Shown here: positions 1-7,687 of the stretch, piece after piece | How the letters are laid out: the number at the start of each line of letters is the position of its first letter | Numbering within the stretch: position 1 is the first letter of the stretch | NCBI RefSeq assembly: GCF_030694085.1 | Contig: NZ_JAUXZE010000082.1 | Location: 62,001-126,000, forward strand | Direction: 5' to 3' | Length of the DNA stretch: 64,000 bases | From: Tabrizicola sp. | GTDB lineage: Bacteria > Pseudomonadota > Alphaproteobacteria > Rhodobacterales > Rhodobacteraceae | Program-made: the position numbers and the translations under genes | The notes under the pieces: generated by a model | The model's input: only the letters and a program-made list of their open reading frames with translations | Databases searched by the model: none | Told to the model about the DNA's origin: nothing

Positions 1-639
1 GTTCGCGGTGTAGTCGTCGGCAAAGGTCGGCACCTCGGCCTGCACGTTGAAGAAGTCGCCCAGCACGAAAAGCTGGCTGGTCCAGGTATCACCGAAGGTC
101 GTGGCGACCGGGACCTTGCCTGCCTCTTTGATCTTGGCATTGTTGGCCATGAACTCGTCCCAGGTCTTGGGCACACTCAGGCCAAGCTCTTCATAAAGCT
201 TGCGGTTGTAGTAGACTCCGCCGCCCATCGCCGCGCCGAAGGGCACCCCGCGCACGGTCCCGTCCGGGGCGGTCACGACCGGCTTGAAGCTGTCGATGAC
301 GTTCGCTTGTCCCGGCAGGTCGGTCAGGTCGGCCAAGGTATCTGCGGGGCGCAGCGCCTGGAACAGCGAGCCAGAATTGTACTGGATGATGTCACCCGCT
401 TCGCCGGTGGCAAGCCGGGTCTTGACCATGTTGTCGCCCTCGGACCCGCCTGGGCGGTTTTCCATCTCGAAGGTGACGTCCGGGTTCGCCGCAGTGTAGG
501 CCGCGGTCAGCGCCTCCATCATGGTGATCGTGTCGGCGTTGCCGTCGAGAAGCAGGTTCAGGGTCACTTCGGCCTGGGCCATGCCCGAGGTGAGGGTGAT
601 CGCGGCGGCAAGCGCCGCGCTGTGACGCAATGTCTTCAT
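1..639 (-). CDS. ABC sugar transporter, extracellular substrate-binding protein (3' part outside window)
   Basis: Periplasmic solute-binding protein of an ABC importer, carbohydrate (family 1) type. The first 213 codons are visible; the gene runs off the left edge, and family members are usually about 400-430 residues. The N terminus has a classical signal peptide (basic MKTLRHS, hydrophobic Ala-rich core, probable cleavage after AQA). It is followed by a typical sugar-binder opening and a segment reading GVPFGAAMGGGVYYNRKLYE, the usual lobe I signature. The start ATG is preceded by a strong GGGAGGAG ribosome site. It lies 25 bp downstream of the GH78 rhamnosidase on the same strand, so it probably belongs to a rhamnoside or oligosaccharide uptake operon. 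The exact substrate is inferred only from that neighbour. Confidence 0.85.
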   Translation of the reverse strand, partial: MKTLRHSAALAAAITLTSGMAQAEVTLNLLLDGNADTITMMEALTAAYTAANPDVTFEMENRPGGSEGDNMVKTRLATGEAGDIIQYNSGSLFQALRPADTLADLTDLPGQANVIDSFKPVVTAPDGTVRGVPFGAAMGGGVYYNRKLYEELGLSVPKTWDEFMANNAKIKEAGKVPVATTFGDTWTSQLFVLGDFFNVQAEVPTFADDYTAN

Positions 640-664
640 GGTGGGTCTCCTCCCAGAGTTATTG

Positions 665-3004
665 TCAGGTCGTCAGGTCAAAAGTGATCTCGTGCGTTCC
701 TGCGGGAACGGGAAGGCCAGTGTCCGGCACCTCGACGGGCTTTCCGTCCAGGGTCAGAGCCTTGCGCTGGTCGCTGGCGGTCAGCCGCCCGGTGCAGCCT
801 TCCGGCAAGGTCACGCGATAGGTCACGCGGCTGCCCTCCAGCACCCAGCCAGCCTCGATCCGGCCGTGGCGGCAGTCGTGCCAGGCCTGCACCGGGTTGA
901 GGGCGGGCAGGATCAGCGGGTTCAGCGTGACTTCGTCAAAGCCCGGCTTGCCAGGTACCGGAGCGACACCGGCCACCCCCTCGAACAGCCATTGGCACAC
1001 CGCGCCGTAGGCGTAGTGGTTGTAGCTGTTCATGTCGGGGTCGTAGATCGTGCCATCCTCACCCAGCGCGTCCCAGCGTTCCCATATCGAAGTCGCGCCC
1101 CGGTCCACCTGATACAGCCAGCCCGGCACCTTGCGGTTCAGGAAGATCTTCTCGGCCAGGTCGGCCATCCCGTGCATCGTCAGCGCGGGCAGGATCGCCG
1201 GGGTGCCGATGAACCCCGTTCCGATCAGCCCATCGGCATCCTCGACCACCCGGCGGAAATAGGCCTTCCCGGCCTCGTGGTATTCCGGCGGGACCAGACC
1301 ATAGAGGAACGCCAGGCTCCAGGACGTCTGGTCGTTGTGCGCGATCCGGCCCGAGGGGGAAAAGAACTCGTTCTTGAACGCGACCCGGATCGCCTCCGCC
1401 CGCTCGCGCAGCGCCTTGGCCTGATCTTCCTCACCAATCAGTCCGGCAATTTTCGCCGCCAGGTCGGTCGAGATGAAGTGGTAGATTGTCGCCGCGCAGT
1501 CGTCGGCGATGGTCGGCCGCGGCTTGCGGTTGTCGCCAACCGGCTGAATCCAGTCGCCGAAGGTAAAGCCAGGCCCGCCCCATTCCGCCGACGGACGGAT
1601 GATCGGGCCGTTGGAGATATTCCACAGATAATCCAACCACTTAAGCATGGCCGGAAAGTTTTCTGTCAATACACCTGTATCTCCATAGTGTAGATACAAC
1701 TGCCACGGGATAATGACGATGGCGTCGCCCCATCCGGTTGAGCCAGCCCAGTCGCCGCGCCCCTCGATCGGGTGCAGTCGGGTCGGGTCCGGCGAGAAAT
1801 GCGGCACCGCCCCGTTGGGTCGCATGTCGTGTCGCACATCGCGGAGATACTTCTTCAGGAAGCTCTCGCAATCCGCCAGCCAGCAGGCAGTCCCGGCAAA
1901 GACCTGCGCGTCGCCGGTCCAGCCAAGGCGTTCGTCCCGCTGGGGGCAGTCCGTTGGAATCTCGATGAAGTTCGACCGCTGCGACCAGATCGTGTTCAGG
2001 ACCAGCCGGTTGACCGAAGGTTCGCCACAGGTGAAGCCGCCCGCCTGTTCGGGGACCGAGGTCACCGGGATCTGGTGGATCGACACCATATTTGCCCCGC
2101 CGGTCAGAGTGACGCGGGCGTAGCGGAAACCGAAGAACGTGAACATCGGCGCGTATGTCTCGATGCCAGCGCCTTTCAGGGTATAGTGCTGCTCCGCCCG
2201 GGCCGATCGGAAGTTCCGGTTGTCGAAGGCGCGGTTCGGCCCCAGCACCTCGGAGAACTCCACCCGCACATGCGCGCCTGCCGGGCCCTGGACCGCAATC
2301 CGCGCATAGGCGCCGCAATTCTGGCCGAAGTCGTAGACCACCGTCTCGCCATCTTGCCAGCTTTCCAGCGGGGCAACCGGCTCCATCTCCTTCACCGGAT
2401 CGGTTTCATGCGGCACCAGTAGGGCGCGGTCGAAGGGCAGCACCTCGACGCCATGTGTATCTACAACCGCAATCCGGGCGTCGTAGTCCTCGCCGTGGTA
2501 GATGCCATTCCCCGTCACCGGCGTCAGCCCCGACCGCCACGAAGCATCCGTCTTCAGAACCGTCTTGCCGCCCGCCATCAACTCGGCAAAGGCGCCGATC
2601 CGGTCGCCCCAGGTGTTCGGGATCGGGTTCAGCGCCCACATCAGGCGCGAGCGATACCAGCCGTCACCCAGCCAGATCTCCAGCCGGTTCTGCCCCGGTT
2701 GCAGAAGAGAGGTGACGTCATAGGACTGATAGGCGATCCGGTCGTCATAGCAGGTCCAGCCGGGGGTCAAGAGGTCGTCGCCCACGCGCTGTCCGTTAAG
2801 AAAGGCGCGGTACAGACCTTGAGCCGAGAGATGCAGGACCGTCCCCGGTTCCAGCTGCTCCAATGAAAAATCGCGCGCGACGTAACTCCCTGGCCCGCCC
2901 GTGCCCGCGTCGCAGGTCGGAGCAATCATTTCCGCCGTGAAAGTGTTCTTTGACAAACCGATACCGGCTGCGGACAAAGCCCGCACCTGCCCCTCAAGGC
3001 CCAT
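665..3004 (-). CDS. alpha-L-rhamnosidase, GH78 family
   Basis: Inverting glycoside hydrolase releasing terminal alpha-L-rhamnose. The 779-residue protein has an N-terminal carbohydrate-binding/beta-sandwich part (YRAFLNGQRVGDDLLTPGW...YQSYDVT), then an (alpha/alpha)6 barrel. The family signature IPTDCPQRDERLGWTGDAQ (about residue 355) contains the general-acid Glu; the IWERWD motif (about residue 645) carries the other conserved carboxylate. A C-terminal beta-sandwich follows. No signal peptide is visible, so it should act in the cytoplasm on imported rhamnosides. The start has a GGGAGG site 8 nt upstream. It is divergent from a LacI regulator and followed at 25 bp by an ABC binding protein. 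It carries two copies of the recurrent GTAGATAC/GTATCTAC octamer (1690, 2457). Confidence 0.92.
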   Translation of the reverse strand: MGLEGQVRALSAAGIGLSKNTFTAEMIAPTCDAGTGGPGSYVARDFSLEQLEPGTVLHLSAQGLYRAFLNGQRVGDDLLTPGWTCYDDRIAYQSYDVTSLLQPGQNRLEIWLGDGWYRSRLMWALNPIPNTWGDRIGAFAELMAGGKTVLKTDASWRSGLTPVTGNGIYHGEDYDARIAVVDTHGVEVLPFDRALLVPHETDPVKEMEPVAPLESWQDGETVVYDFGQNCGAYARIAVQGPAGAHVRVEFSEVLGPNRAFDNRNFRSARAEQHYTLKGAGIETYAPMFTFFGFRYARVTLTGGANMVSIHQIPVTSVPEQAGGFTCGEPSVNRLVLNTIWSQRSNFIEIPTDCPQRDERLGWTGDAQVFAGTACWLADCESFLKKYLRDVRHDMRPNGAVPHFSPDPTRLHPIEGRGDWAGSTGWGDAIVIIPWQLYLHYGDTGVLTENFPAMLKWLDYLWNISNGPIIRPSAEWGGPGFTFGDWIQPVGDNRKPRPTIADDCAATIYHFISTDLAAKIAGLIGEEDQAKALRERAEAIRVAFKNEFFSPSGRIAHNDQTSWSLAFLYGLVPPEYHEAGKAYFRRVVEDADGLIGTGFIGTPAILPALTMHGMADLAEKIFLNRKVPGWLYQVDRGATSIWERWDALGEDGTIYDPDMNSYNHYAYGAVCQWLFEGVAGVAPVPGKPGFDEVTLNPLILPALNPVQAWHDCRHGRIEAGWVLEGSRVTYRVTLPEGCTGRLTASDQRKALTLDGKPVEVPDTGLPVPAGTHEITFDLTT

Positions 3005-3063
3005 TCAGACATCCTCCCAAGGGTGCCGAATCAGGTCTCCTCCCGTTTCGTGCACCGTTCTAC

Positions 3064-3077
3064 GTAAATCATTCTAC
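3064..3077. promoter_or_regulatory. candidate LacI-family operator between the rhamnosidase and its regulator
   Basis: GTAAATCATTCTAC is an imperfect inverted repeat (outer arms GTA.A / T.TAC) in the 126-bp divergent gap. Just downstream, TTGCCT at 3086 and TAGGGT at 3108 (spacing 16) could form the regulator's promoter. The symmetry is weak and the site is proposed mainly from its position. Confidence 0.3.
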
Positions 3078-3130
3078 AAGCCGATTTGCCTTGCAACAGT
3101 TTTTTGCTAGGGTGCCGAAAGGAGACCAGC

Positions 3131-4141
3131 ATGGCCGATGGCGATACAGAAACCCGCGTCACGATCCGCACCGTCGCGGCGGATGCGGGCGTGTCTGTCG
3201 CCGCCGTCTCCAAGGTCATGCGCAATGCCTATGGCGTGTCGGATGCCCTTCGGCTCAAGGTCGAAGCCAGCATCGAACGGCTTGGCTACCGCCCCTCGGT
3301 TGCCGCACGGGGGATGCGAGGCCGCACCTTCACGCTGGGCGTCCTTCTGGTAGGGATCGACAACCCTTTCCTGCCCGGCATCTATCAGGGCATCGAAAGC
3401 GTCACGGAATCAGCCGGTTACAAGATCATGGTCGGCGTCGGTGCCGCCCGCGCCCGAACCGAGGTTTCGCTGATCGAGCAGATGATCGACAACCGGATGG
3501 ACGGCCTGATCCTGGTCGCCAGCCAGATTGCCGGTGAGACGCTGGAGCATTTCGCCCGTCAGATCCCCATCGTGGTCGTCGGCCACCATGAACCTGCCGC
3601 GCAAGGCTATGACACGATCAACAACGACGACCAGATGGGGGCTCGCCTTGCCGTGCAGGCCCTGATCGACCGGGGCTACCAAGACATTGCCTACCTGACC
3701 CAGACCGACCAGGACGATCACCTGGCCGACGTCGCCCCGCAGCGCGAGATCGGCTACCGCACCGCAATCCTGGCCGCGAACCTTGCGCCTCGCATCCTGG
3801 CCCTGCCGCAGCACGGCGCGCCCCGGGACCATCAGATTCACCAGATGCTGACAGCCCCTGACCGACCCCGGGCGATCTTCTGCTGGTCCGACCTGGACGC
3901 AATCCCGCTTCTCAGCGAGGCACTTCGCCTGGGCCTGCGCGTGCCTGAAGACCTTGCGCTGATCGGCTATGACAACTCACCGATGGCGGGCCTCGCAATG
4001 ATCAACCTTACGTCGGTTGACCAGGACGGTCCGCGGCTTGGAAAACTGGCGGCCGAAGCTGTGTTCACCCGGATGAACGGCAGGCGGGTCGCCGAACACA
4101 TCCTGATCGAGCCAACCCTCATCCCGCGTGGGAGCTTTTAA
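3131..4141 (+). CDS. LacI-family transcriptional regulator
   Basis: DNA-binding repressor of 336 residues. The N-terminal helix-turn-helix begins VTIRTVAADAGVSVAAVSKVMRN (residues 9-31), with the hinge at about 50-60. It is followed by a periplasmic-binding-protein-like effector domain (TLGVLLVGIDNPF; later FCWSDLDAIPLL and LALIGYDNSPMA). An in-frame extension to 3086 exists, but AAAGGAG directly precedes the ATG at 3131 and the protein then starts at the usual distance from the HTH. It is divergent from the GH78 gene and is the obvious candidate to control the rhamnosidase/ABC locus; the effector (rhamnose or a rhamnoside) is inferred. Its stop codon overlaps the stop of the convergent EVE gene within a shared TTAA. 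Confidence 0.9.
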   Translation: MADGDTETRVTIRTVAADAGVSVAAVSKVMRNAYGVSDALRLKVEASIERLGYRPSVAARGMRGRTFTLGVLLVGIDNPFLPGIYQGIESVTESAGYKIMVGVGAARARTEVSLIEQMIDNRMDGLILVASQIAGETLEHFARQIPIVVVGHHEPAAQGYDTINNDDQMGARLAVQALIDRGYQDIAYLTQTDQDDHLADVAPQREIGYRTAILAANLAPRILALPQHGAPRDHQIHQMLTAPDRPRAIFCWSDLDAIPLLSEALRLGLRVPEDLALIGYDNSPMAGLAMINLTSVDQDGPRLGKLAAEAVFTRMNGRRVAEHILIEPTLIPRGSF

Positions 4142-4557
4142 GGCTCGACCACGCCGATGCGGCAAAGGATTGCCCATTCCTCGGGGCTGACCGGCTGGAC
4201 GGACAGGCGCGTGTTGTTGACCAGCACCATCTTTTCCAGCCCGGGGATGACCTTACATTCGTCCAGCGTGATCGCCCGCTGCATCGGTTTGACGGCCTTG
4301 ATCCAGACGCAGTCCCAGCGCGGGTCATCCGTAGTGCTGTCGGGGCTGCTTTCGCGGCAGACCTCGACGATGCCGACGACCTCTTTCCCGATGTTCGAGT
4401 GATAGAAGAACCCACGGTCGCCAAGCTTCATCGCCCGCATGTTGTTGCGCGCTTGATAGTTGCGCACACCGTGCCATTCTTCGCCCTCGTCGCCCTTAGC
4501 GACCTGGTGGTCCCAGCCCCACACGTCGGGTTCGGACTTGAACAGCCAGTAATTCAT
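4138..4557 (-). CDS. EVE domain-containing protein
   Basis: A 139-residue single EVE (PUA-like) domain protein. EVE/PUA-like folds bind modified bases in nucleic acids; the ligand in this family is not established. The opening MNYWLFKSEPDVWGWD and the WHGVRNYQARNNMR segment are the family hallmarks. The ATG at 4557 is chosen because it overlaps the upstream yciI stop as ATGA, indicating translational coupling; a longer ORF start 6 codons upstream would lie inside yciI. It is the last gene of the tsaD-gpsA-yciI-EVE operon. Confidence 0.88.
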   Translation of the reverse strand: MNYWLFKSEPDVWGWDHQVAKGDEGEEWHGVRNYQARNNMRAMKLGDRGFFYHSNIGKEVVGIVEVCRESSPDSTTDDPRWDCVWIKAVKPMQRAITLDECKVIPGLEKMVLVNNTRLSVQPVSPEEWAILCRIGVVEP

Positions 4558-4832
4558 CCGATCACCCGCTTCCATTCCTGCACCATCACCGACTGGAACA
4601 GCCCCGCCTTGGCGTAGGGGTCGCTTTCCGCCCAGGCCTCGGCTTCAGCTAAAGAGCCAACGCCCAGGATCAGAAGGCTGCCGCACATCTGCCCCGCGGC
4701 GTCGATGAAGGGTCCGGCCTGCTCGACCACGCCAGTCTCTTGTATATACGCAAGATGCGCCGCGCGATTTTCGACGCGGGTTTGCAGAGCGTTGGGTTTG
4801 TCCAGACAAATCAAGGCGTAACGCATGGTCAT
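4554..4832 (-). CDS. YciI family protein
   Basis: Small 92-residue YciI/YCII-domain protein (MTMRYALICLDKPNALQTR... ending with the DPYAKAGLF segment near residue 71). The ferredoxin-like fold has a conserved His and Asp that suggest an enzymatic role, but no general function is proven. Its start overlaps the gpsA stop (ATGA) and its stop overlaps the EVE gene start, so it is translationally coupled on both sides. It contains one GTATATAC octamer (4742), in which Tyr-Ile is written TAT-ATA with the rare Ile codon. Confidence 0.85.
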   Translation of the reverse strand: MTMRYALICLDKPNALQTRVENRAAHLAYIQETGVVEQAGPFIDAAGQMCGSLLILGVGSLAEAEAWAESDPYAKAGLFQSVMVQEWKRVIG

Positions 4833-5782
4833 TCCTGTTTCAGAGGGCGGCTCATCAGCTGCTCGATGGCATCATTCAATGCGATTCTTCCAAGGGCAAG
4901 CGCGTTGACCATCGCCGTCACCGGCATCTCGATCCCCCGCCCAGCGGCCAGTTCGACTACGGCGCGGGCGGTCGCCACGCCCTCGACCGTCAGGCGGGGG
5001 TCGAAGGCTTCGCCCTTTCCCAACGCACAGCCGAAGCGGAAGTTGCGTGACTGCGCCGACGTACAGGTCAGCACCAGGTCGCCAAAGCCGGACAGGCCCG
5101 CCAGCGTCTCGGCCCTGCCGCCCAAGGCCCCAGCCAGCCGCACCATCTCGGCATAGCCCCGCGTCATCAATGCCGCCCGCGCGCTGTCACCCAGCCCGGC
5201 ACCGATCACTGTTCCGGCGGCAATGGCGACCACGTTCTTCAACGCCCCGCCAAGTTCGGCCCCGATCACATCATCGGTCCTGTATATACGCAGGGTCGGA
5301 GTCGAAAGCAGCTCTTGCAACGCCCCGCCATCCCGCGTCGCCAGCGTCAGCGCCGTCGGCAGCCCCCTCGCGATGTCGGCCGCGAAACTTGGCCCGGTCA
5401 GGATTGCCGCCTGTGCGCCGGGGCGCCGCGCTTCGATCACCGCCACCGGCCCGCGCAGGGTTGTCAGGTCCACGCCCTTGCAGCAGGCGACCAGCGGTTG
5501 CCGGCCGTCGATCTGCGGCCAGGCGTCCAAGGCACCGCCCAAAGCCTGCATCGGCATGGTCAGGAGCAAAGCATCCCCGCCGCAGACTTCCCCGATGTCC
5601 TCGTGAGCCGAGACAGTCCCCGGCAGCTCCACCCCAGGCAGCGCAGTGTCGTTGCGCCCCGTCTCGCGCATGAGCCGCACTTGATCCGGGTTGCGCGCCC
5701 AAAGCCGGACCTCATGCCCCCTTTTGGCCAGAGCCAGCGCCAGGGCCGTTCCGAAAGCCCCTGCCCCCGCGATCCCGATCAT
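4829..5782 (-). CDS. gpsA: glycerol-3-phosphate dehydrogenase [NAD(P)+]
   Basis: Cytosolic enzyme reducing dihydroxyacetone phosphate to sn-glycerol-3-phosphate for phospholipid synthesis. The 317 residues begin with the Rossmann motif MIGIAGAGAFGTALALALA. Conserved segments include ACCKGVDL, LTGPSFAADIARGLPTA, LGGALKNVVAIAAG (catalytic Lys) and GLSGFGDLVLTCTS. The start at 5782 overlaps the tsaD stop (ATGA); longer in-frame starts would lie well inside tsaD. Arg-Ile-Tyr at 5282-5289 is encoded CGT-ATA-TAC and forms a GTATATAC octamer. Confidence 0.95.
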   Translation of the reverse strand: MIGIAGAGAFGTALALALAKRGHEVRLWARNPDQVRLMRETGRNDTALPGVELPGTVSAHEDIGEVCGGDALLLTMPMQALGGALDAWPQIDGRQPLVACCKGVDLTTLRGPVAVIEARRPGAQAAILTGPSFAADIARGLPTALTLATRDGGALQELLSTPTLRIYRTDDVIGAELGGALKNVVAIAAGTVIGAGLGDSARAALMTRGYAEMVRLAGALGGRAETLAGLSGFGDLVLTCTSAQSRNFRFGCALGKGEAFDPRLTVEGVATARAVVELAAGRGIEMPVTAMVNALALGRIALNDAIEQLMSRPLKQE

Positions 5783-6864
5783 GCCTTGGCCCCCTTCTTC
5801 CCCGAGCCAAGCAAGGCCGGAGAGCGATCGTCCAGCGGCCAACGCGGGCGGGCGACAAAATCCATCGTGGGCGACAGACCGGCCCTCAGACGCTCGATCC
5901 CGGCCCAGGCGATCATCGCGGCGTTGTCGGTGCAAAGCCGCAGCGGCGGTGCAAGGAATGGCACCCCGGCCTTGGCTGAAACCGTCTCCAACACGGACCG
6001 AATGGCCTTGTTTGCAGCAACGCCCCCTGCCACCGCCAAGGCCGTGGGCCGCGCCCCCACCATATCAATCGCGCGCGATGTTTTCATTCCCAGCACATCG
6101 GCGACCGCCGCCTGGAACCCGGCACAAAGGTCGCGGCGGTCCTGCACCGTTATCCCGCCCTTCTCGGCCACCAAGGCATCCCGCGCGCGCAGCAATGCGG
6201 TCTTCAGGCCAGAAAAGGACATGTCGCAGCCCTCTCGGTCCATCAGGGGGCGCGGGAAGGTGAAGCGCTTTGCATCGCCCCGCGCCGCCTCGGCCTCGAC
6301 CGATGGCCCGCCCGGCTGCGGCAAGCCCAGCAGTTTCGCCGTCTTGTCAAAGGCCTCGCCCGGGGCGTCGTCGATGGTTCCGCCCAGGCGTACAAAGCGG
6401 TCCACCCCCTGCACCAGAAGGAACTGGCAATGGCCACCCGAAACCAGAAGCATCAGGTAGGGAAATTCGACCCCGTCGGTCAGACGGGGCGTAAGGGCAT
6501 GACCTGCAAGGTGATTCACCGGCACCAGCGGCAAACCTCGCGCTGCGGCCAGCCCACGGGCCAGCATCACACCCGACAATACGCCACCGATCAGCCCCGG
6601 CCCGGCCGTGACTGCGATCCCGTCGATCTGGTCCAGCGAGACGCCCGCAGCCGCTAAGGCATCCTCGACCACGCCGTCCAGCCGCTCGGCATGCGCCCGC
6701 GCGGCGATCTCGGGCACTACGCCACCAAAGGCTTCGTGAAGGGCCGTCTGACTCAGGACCTGCGATGCCAGGATTTCCGGCCCCGTCTTCCCAAGACGCA
6801 CCACCGCAGCCGCCGTATCGTCGCAGCTTGATTCGATGCCAAGAAGGGTAAGGGTCCGGTCCAT
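5779..6864 (-). CDS. tsaD: tRNA N6-adenosine threonylcarbamoyltransferase
   Basis: Transfers the threonylcarbamoyl group to A37 of ANN-decoding tRNAs together with TsaB and TsaE. The 361 residues start MDRTLTLLGIESSCDDTAAAVV. The HAERLDGVV and VNHLAGH segments carry the metal-binding histidines, and VSGGHCQF, FSGLKTALL and GGVAANKAIR are family blocks. The start at 6864 places the conserved GIESSCDDT at residue 9, as usual. It is the first gene of the operon with gpsA, yciI and the EVE gene, and is divergent from hemD across 44 bp. Confidence 0.96.
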   Translation of the reverse strand: MDRTLTLLGIESSCDDTAAAVVRLGKTGPEILASQVLSQTALHEAFGGVVPEIAARAHAERLDGVVEDALAAAGVSLDQIDGIAVTAGPGLIGGVLSGVMLARGLAAARGLPLVPVNHLAGHALTPRLTDGVEFPYLMLLVSGGHCQFLLVQGVDRFVRLGGTIDDAPGEAFDKTAKLLGLPQPGGPSVEAEAARGDAKRFTFPRPLMDREGCDMSFSGLKTALLRARDALVAEKGGITVQDRRDLCAGFQAAVADVLGMKTSRAIDMVGARPTALAVAGGVAANKAIRSVLETVSAKAGVPFLAPPLRLCTDNAAMIAWAGIERLRAGLSPTMDFVARPRWPLDDRSPALLGSGKKGAKA

Positions 6865-6908
6865 GCCCGCCGTTGCGTGAAGGGTCCCAGGCAGGTAACA
6901 CCTTGGAC

Positions 6909-7634
6909 ATGGCGACACAATCCGCACCCGTCCTCGTGACCCGCCCGCCGGATGAAGGGCAGGCCTTCGCCAAGGCCCTGACGACCCGTTTCGGTGCAAG
7001 AGTGCAGCCGGTCCTCTCTCCGCTTCTTGTGCCACGCAACCTGACGCCCCCGTTACCTGACCGTGACTATGCGGCAGTCATCTTTACTTCGGCGCAAGCC
7101 GTTCCGGCCTCGCGTGCGATGACAGCGCGCCTGCCCTCTCTTGCATGGTGCGTAGGGCGCAAGACCGCCGAAGCCGCCACTGCCGCCGGGTTTCGGGCCA
7201 AGTCCGCCGACGGGGATGCAAAAGCGCTTGTTGCGGCCATCACTGCCGATCCTCCTGATGGTTCGATTTTGTATCTACGTGGTGTAGATACGGCCTCCAA
7301 CATATTGTCAAATCTGCGTAATATTGGGTTCCACACTGATGAGGCGGTCGTGTATGTACAGGAACCGCAGTCTCTGGCACCGCAGGCACTTGCCCTGCTG
7401 CGCGAACCGGTAGACGTCATCGTTCCGCTCTTTTCCCCCCGCACCGCCCGGCTTTTCCGCGCAGCGCTTCCCGACGACACCAGCGCGCGGCTGCACATCG
7501 CAGCGATGAGCGGCACCGTCGCCGATGCCTTGGGTGACCTGTCTTGCGTCGTGCTGACCATTGCCAGCCACCCCGACGGCCCCGCCATGCTGGATGCGGT
7601 CGAAACCTTGCTTGTCGGCCTCCCCCCGCCTTGA
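6909..7634 (+). CDS. hemD: uroporphyrinogen-III synthase
   Basis: Cyclises hydroxymethylbilane with inversion of ring D, giving uroporphyrinogen III for haem, sirohaem, B12 and bacteriochlorophyll. The 241-residue protein has the loosely conserved HemD pattern: VLVTRPPDEGQAFAKAL at the N terminus, YAAVIFTSAQAV, and PLFSPRTARLF near residue 180. The ATG at 6909 is chosen over 6873 because it puts the TRPP motif at the normal position. The identity is strengthened by the downstream Mic60-like and hemY genes, a known alphaproteobacterial arrangement. Codons for LYLRGVDT (7268-7291) create a perfect inverted repeat of two octamers. Confidence 0.85.
   Translation: MATQSAPVLVTRPPDEGQAFAKALTTRFGARVQPVLSPLLVPRNLTPPLPDRDYAAVIFTSAQAVPASRAMTARLPSLAWCVGRKTAEAATAAGFRAKSADGDAKALVAAITADPPDGSILYLRGVDTASNILSNLRNIGFHTDEAVVYVQEPQSLAPQALALLREPVDVIVPLFSPRTARLFRAALPDDTSARLHIAAMSGTVADALGDLSCVVLTIASHPDGPAMLDAVETLLVGLPPP
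7271..7291. repeat. perfect inverted repeat of the GTATCTAC octamer inside hemD
   Basis: GTATCTAC (7271-7278), five-base spacer GTGGT, then GTAGATAC (7284-7291). It is encoded by Tyr-Leu-Arg-Gly-Val-Asp-Thr using the low-frequency codons CTA and GTA. It could form an 8-bp stem in DNA or RNA. It belongs to the octamer family described in the findings. Confidence 0.75.
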
Positions 7635-7687
7635 ACCTGCGGGCGGCGAGTGCTTAGGTTAGGCCCAGGGACGGAAAGGGCCGCAGC

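Noticed and set aside
1677..1698. Inverted TGTATCT / AGATACA around 1677-1698 as a regulatory hairpin
   Set aside because: It lies within the GH78 coding region and is better explained as one octamer plus a chance partial copy.
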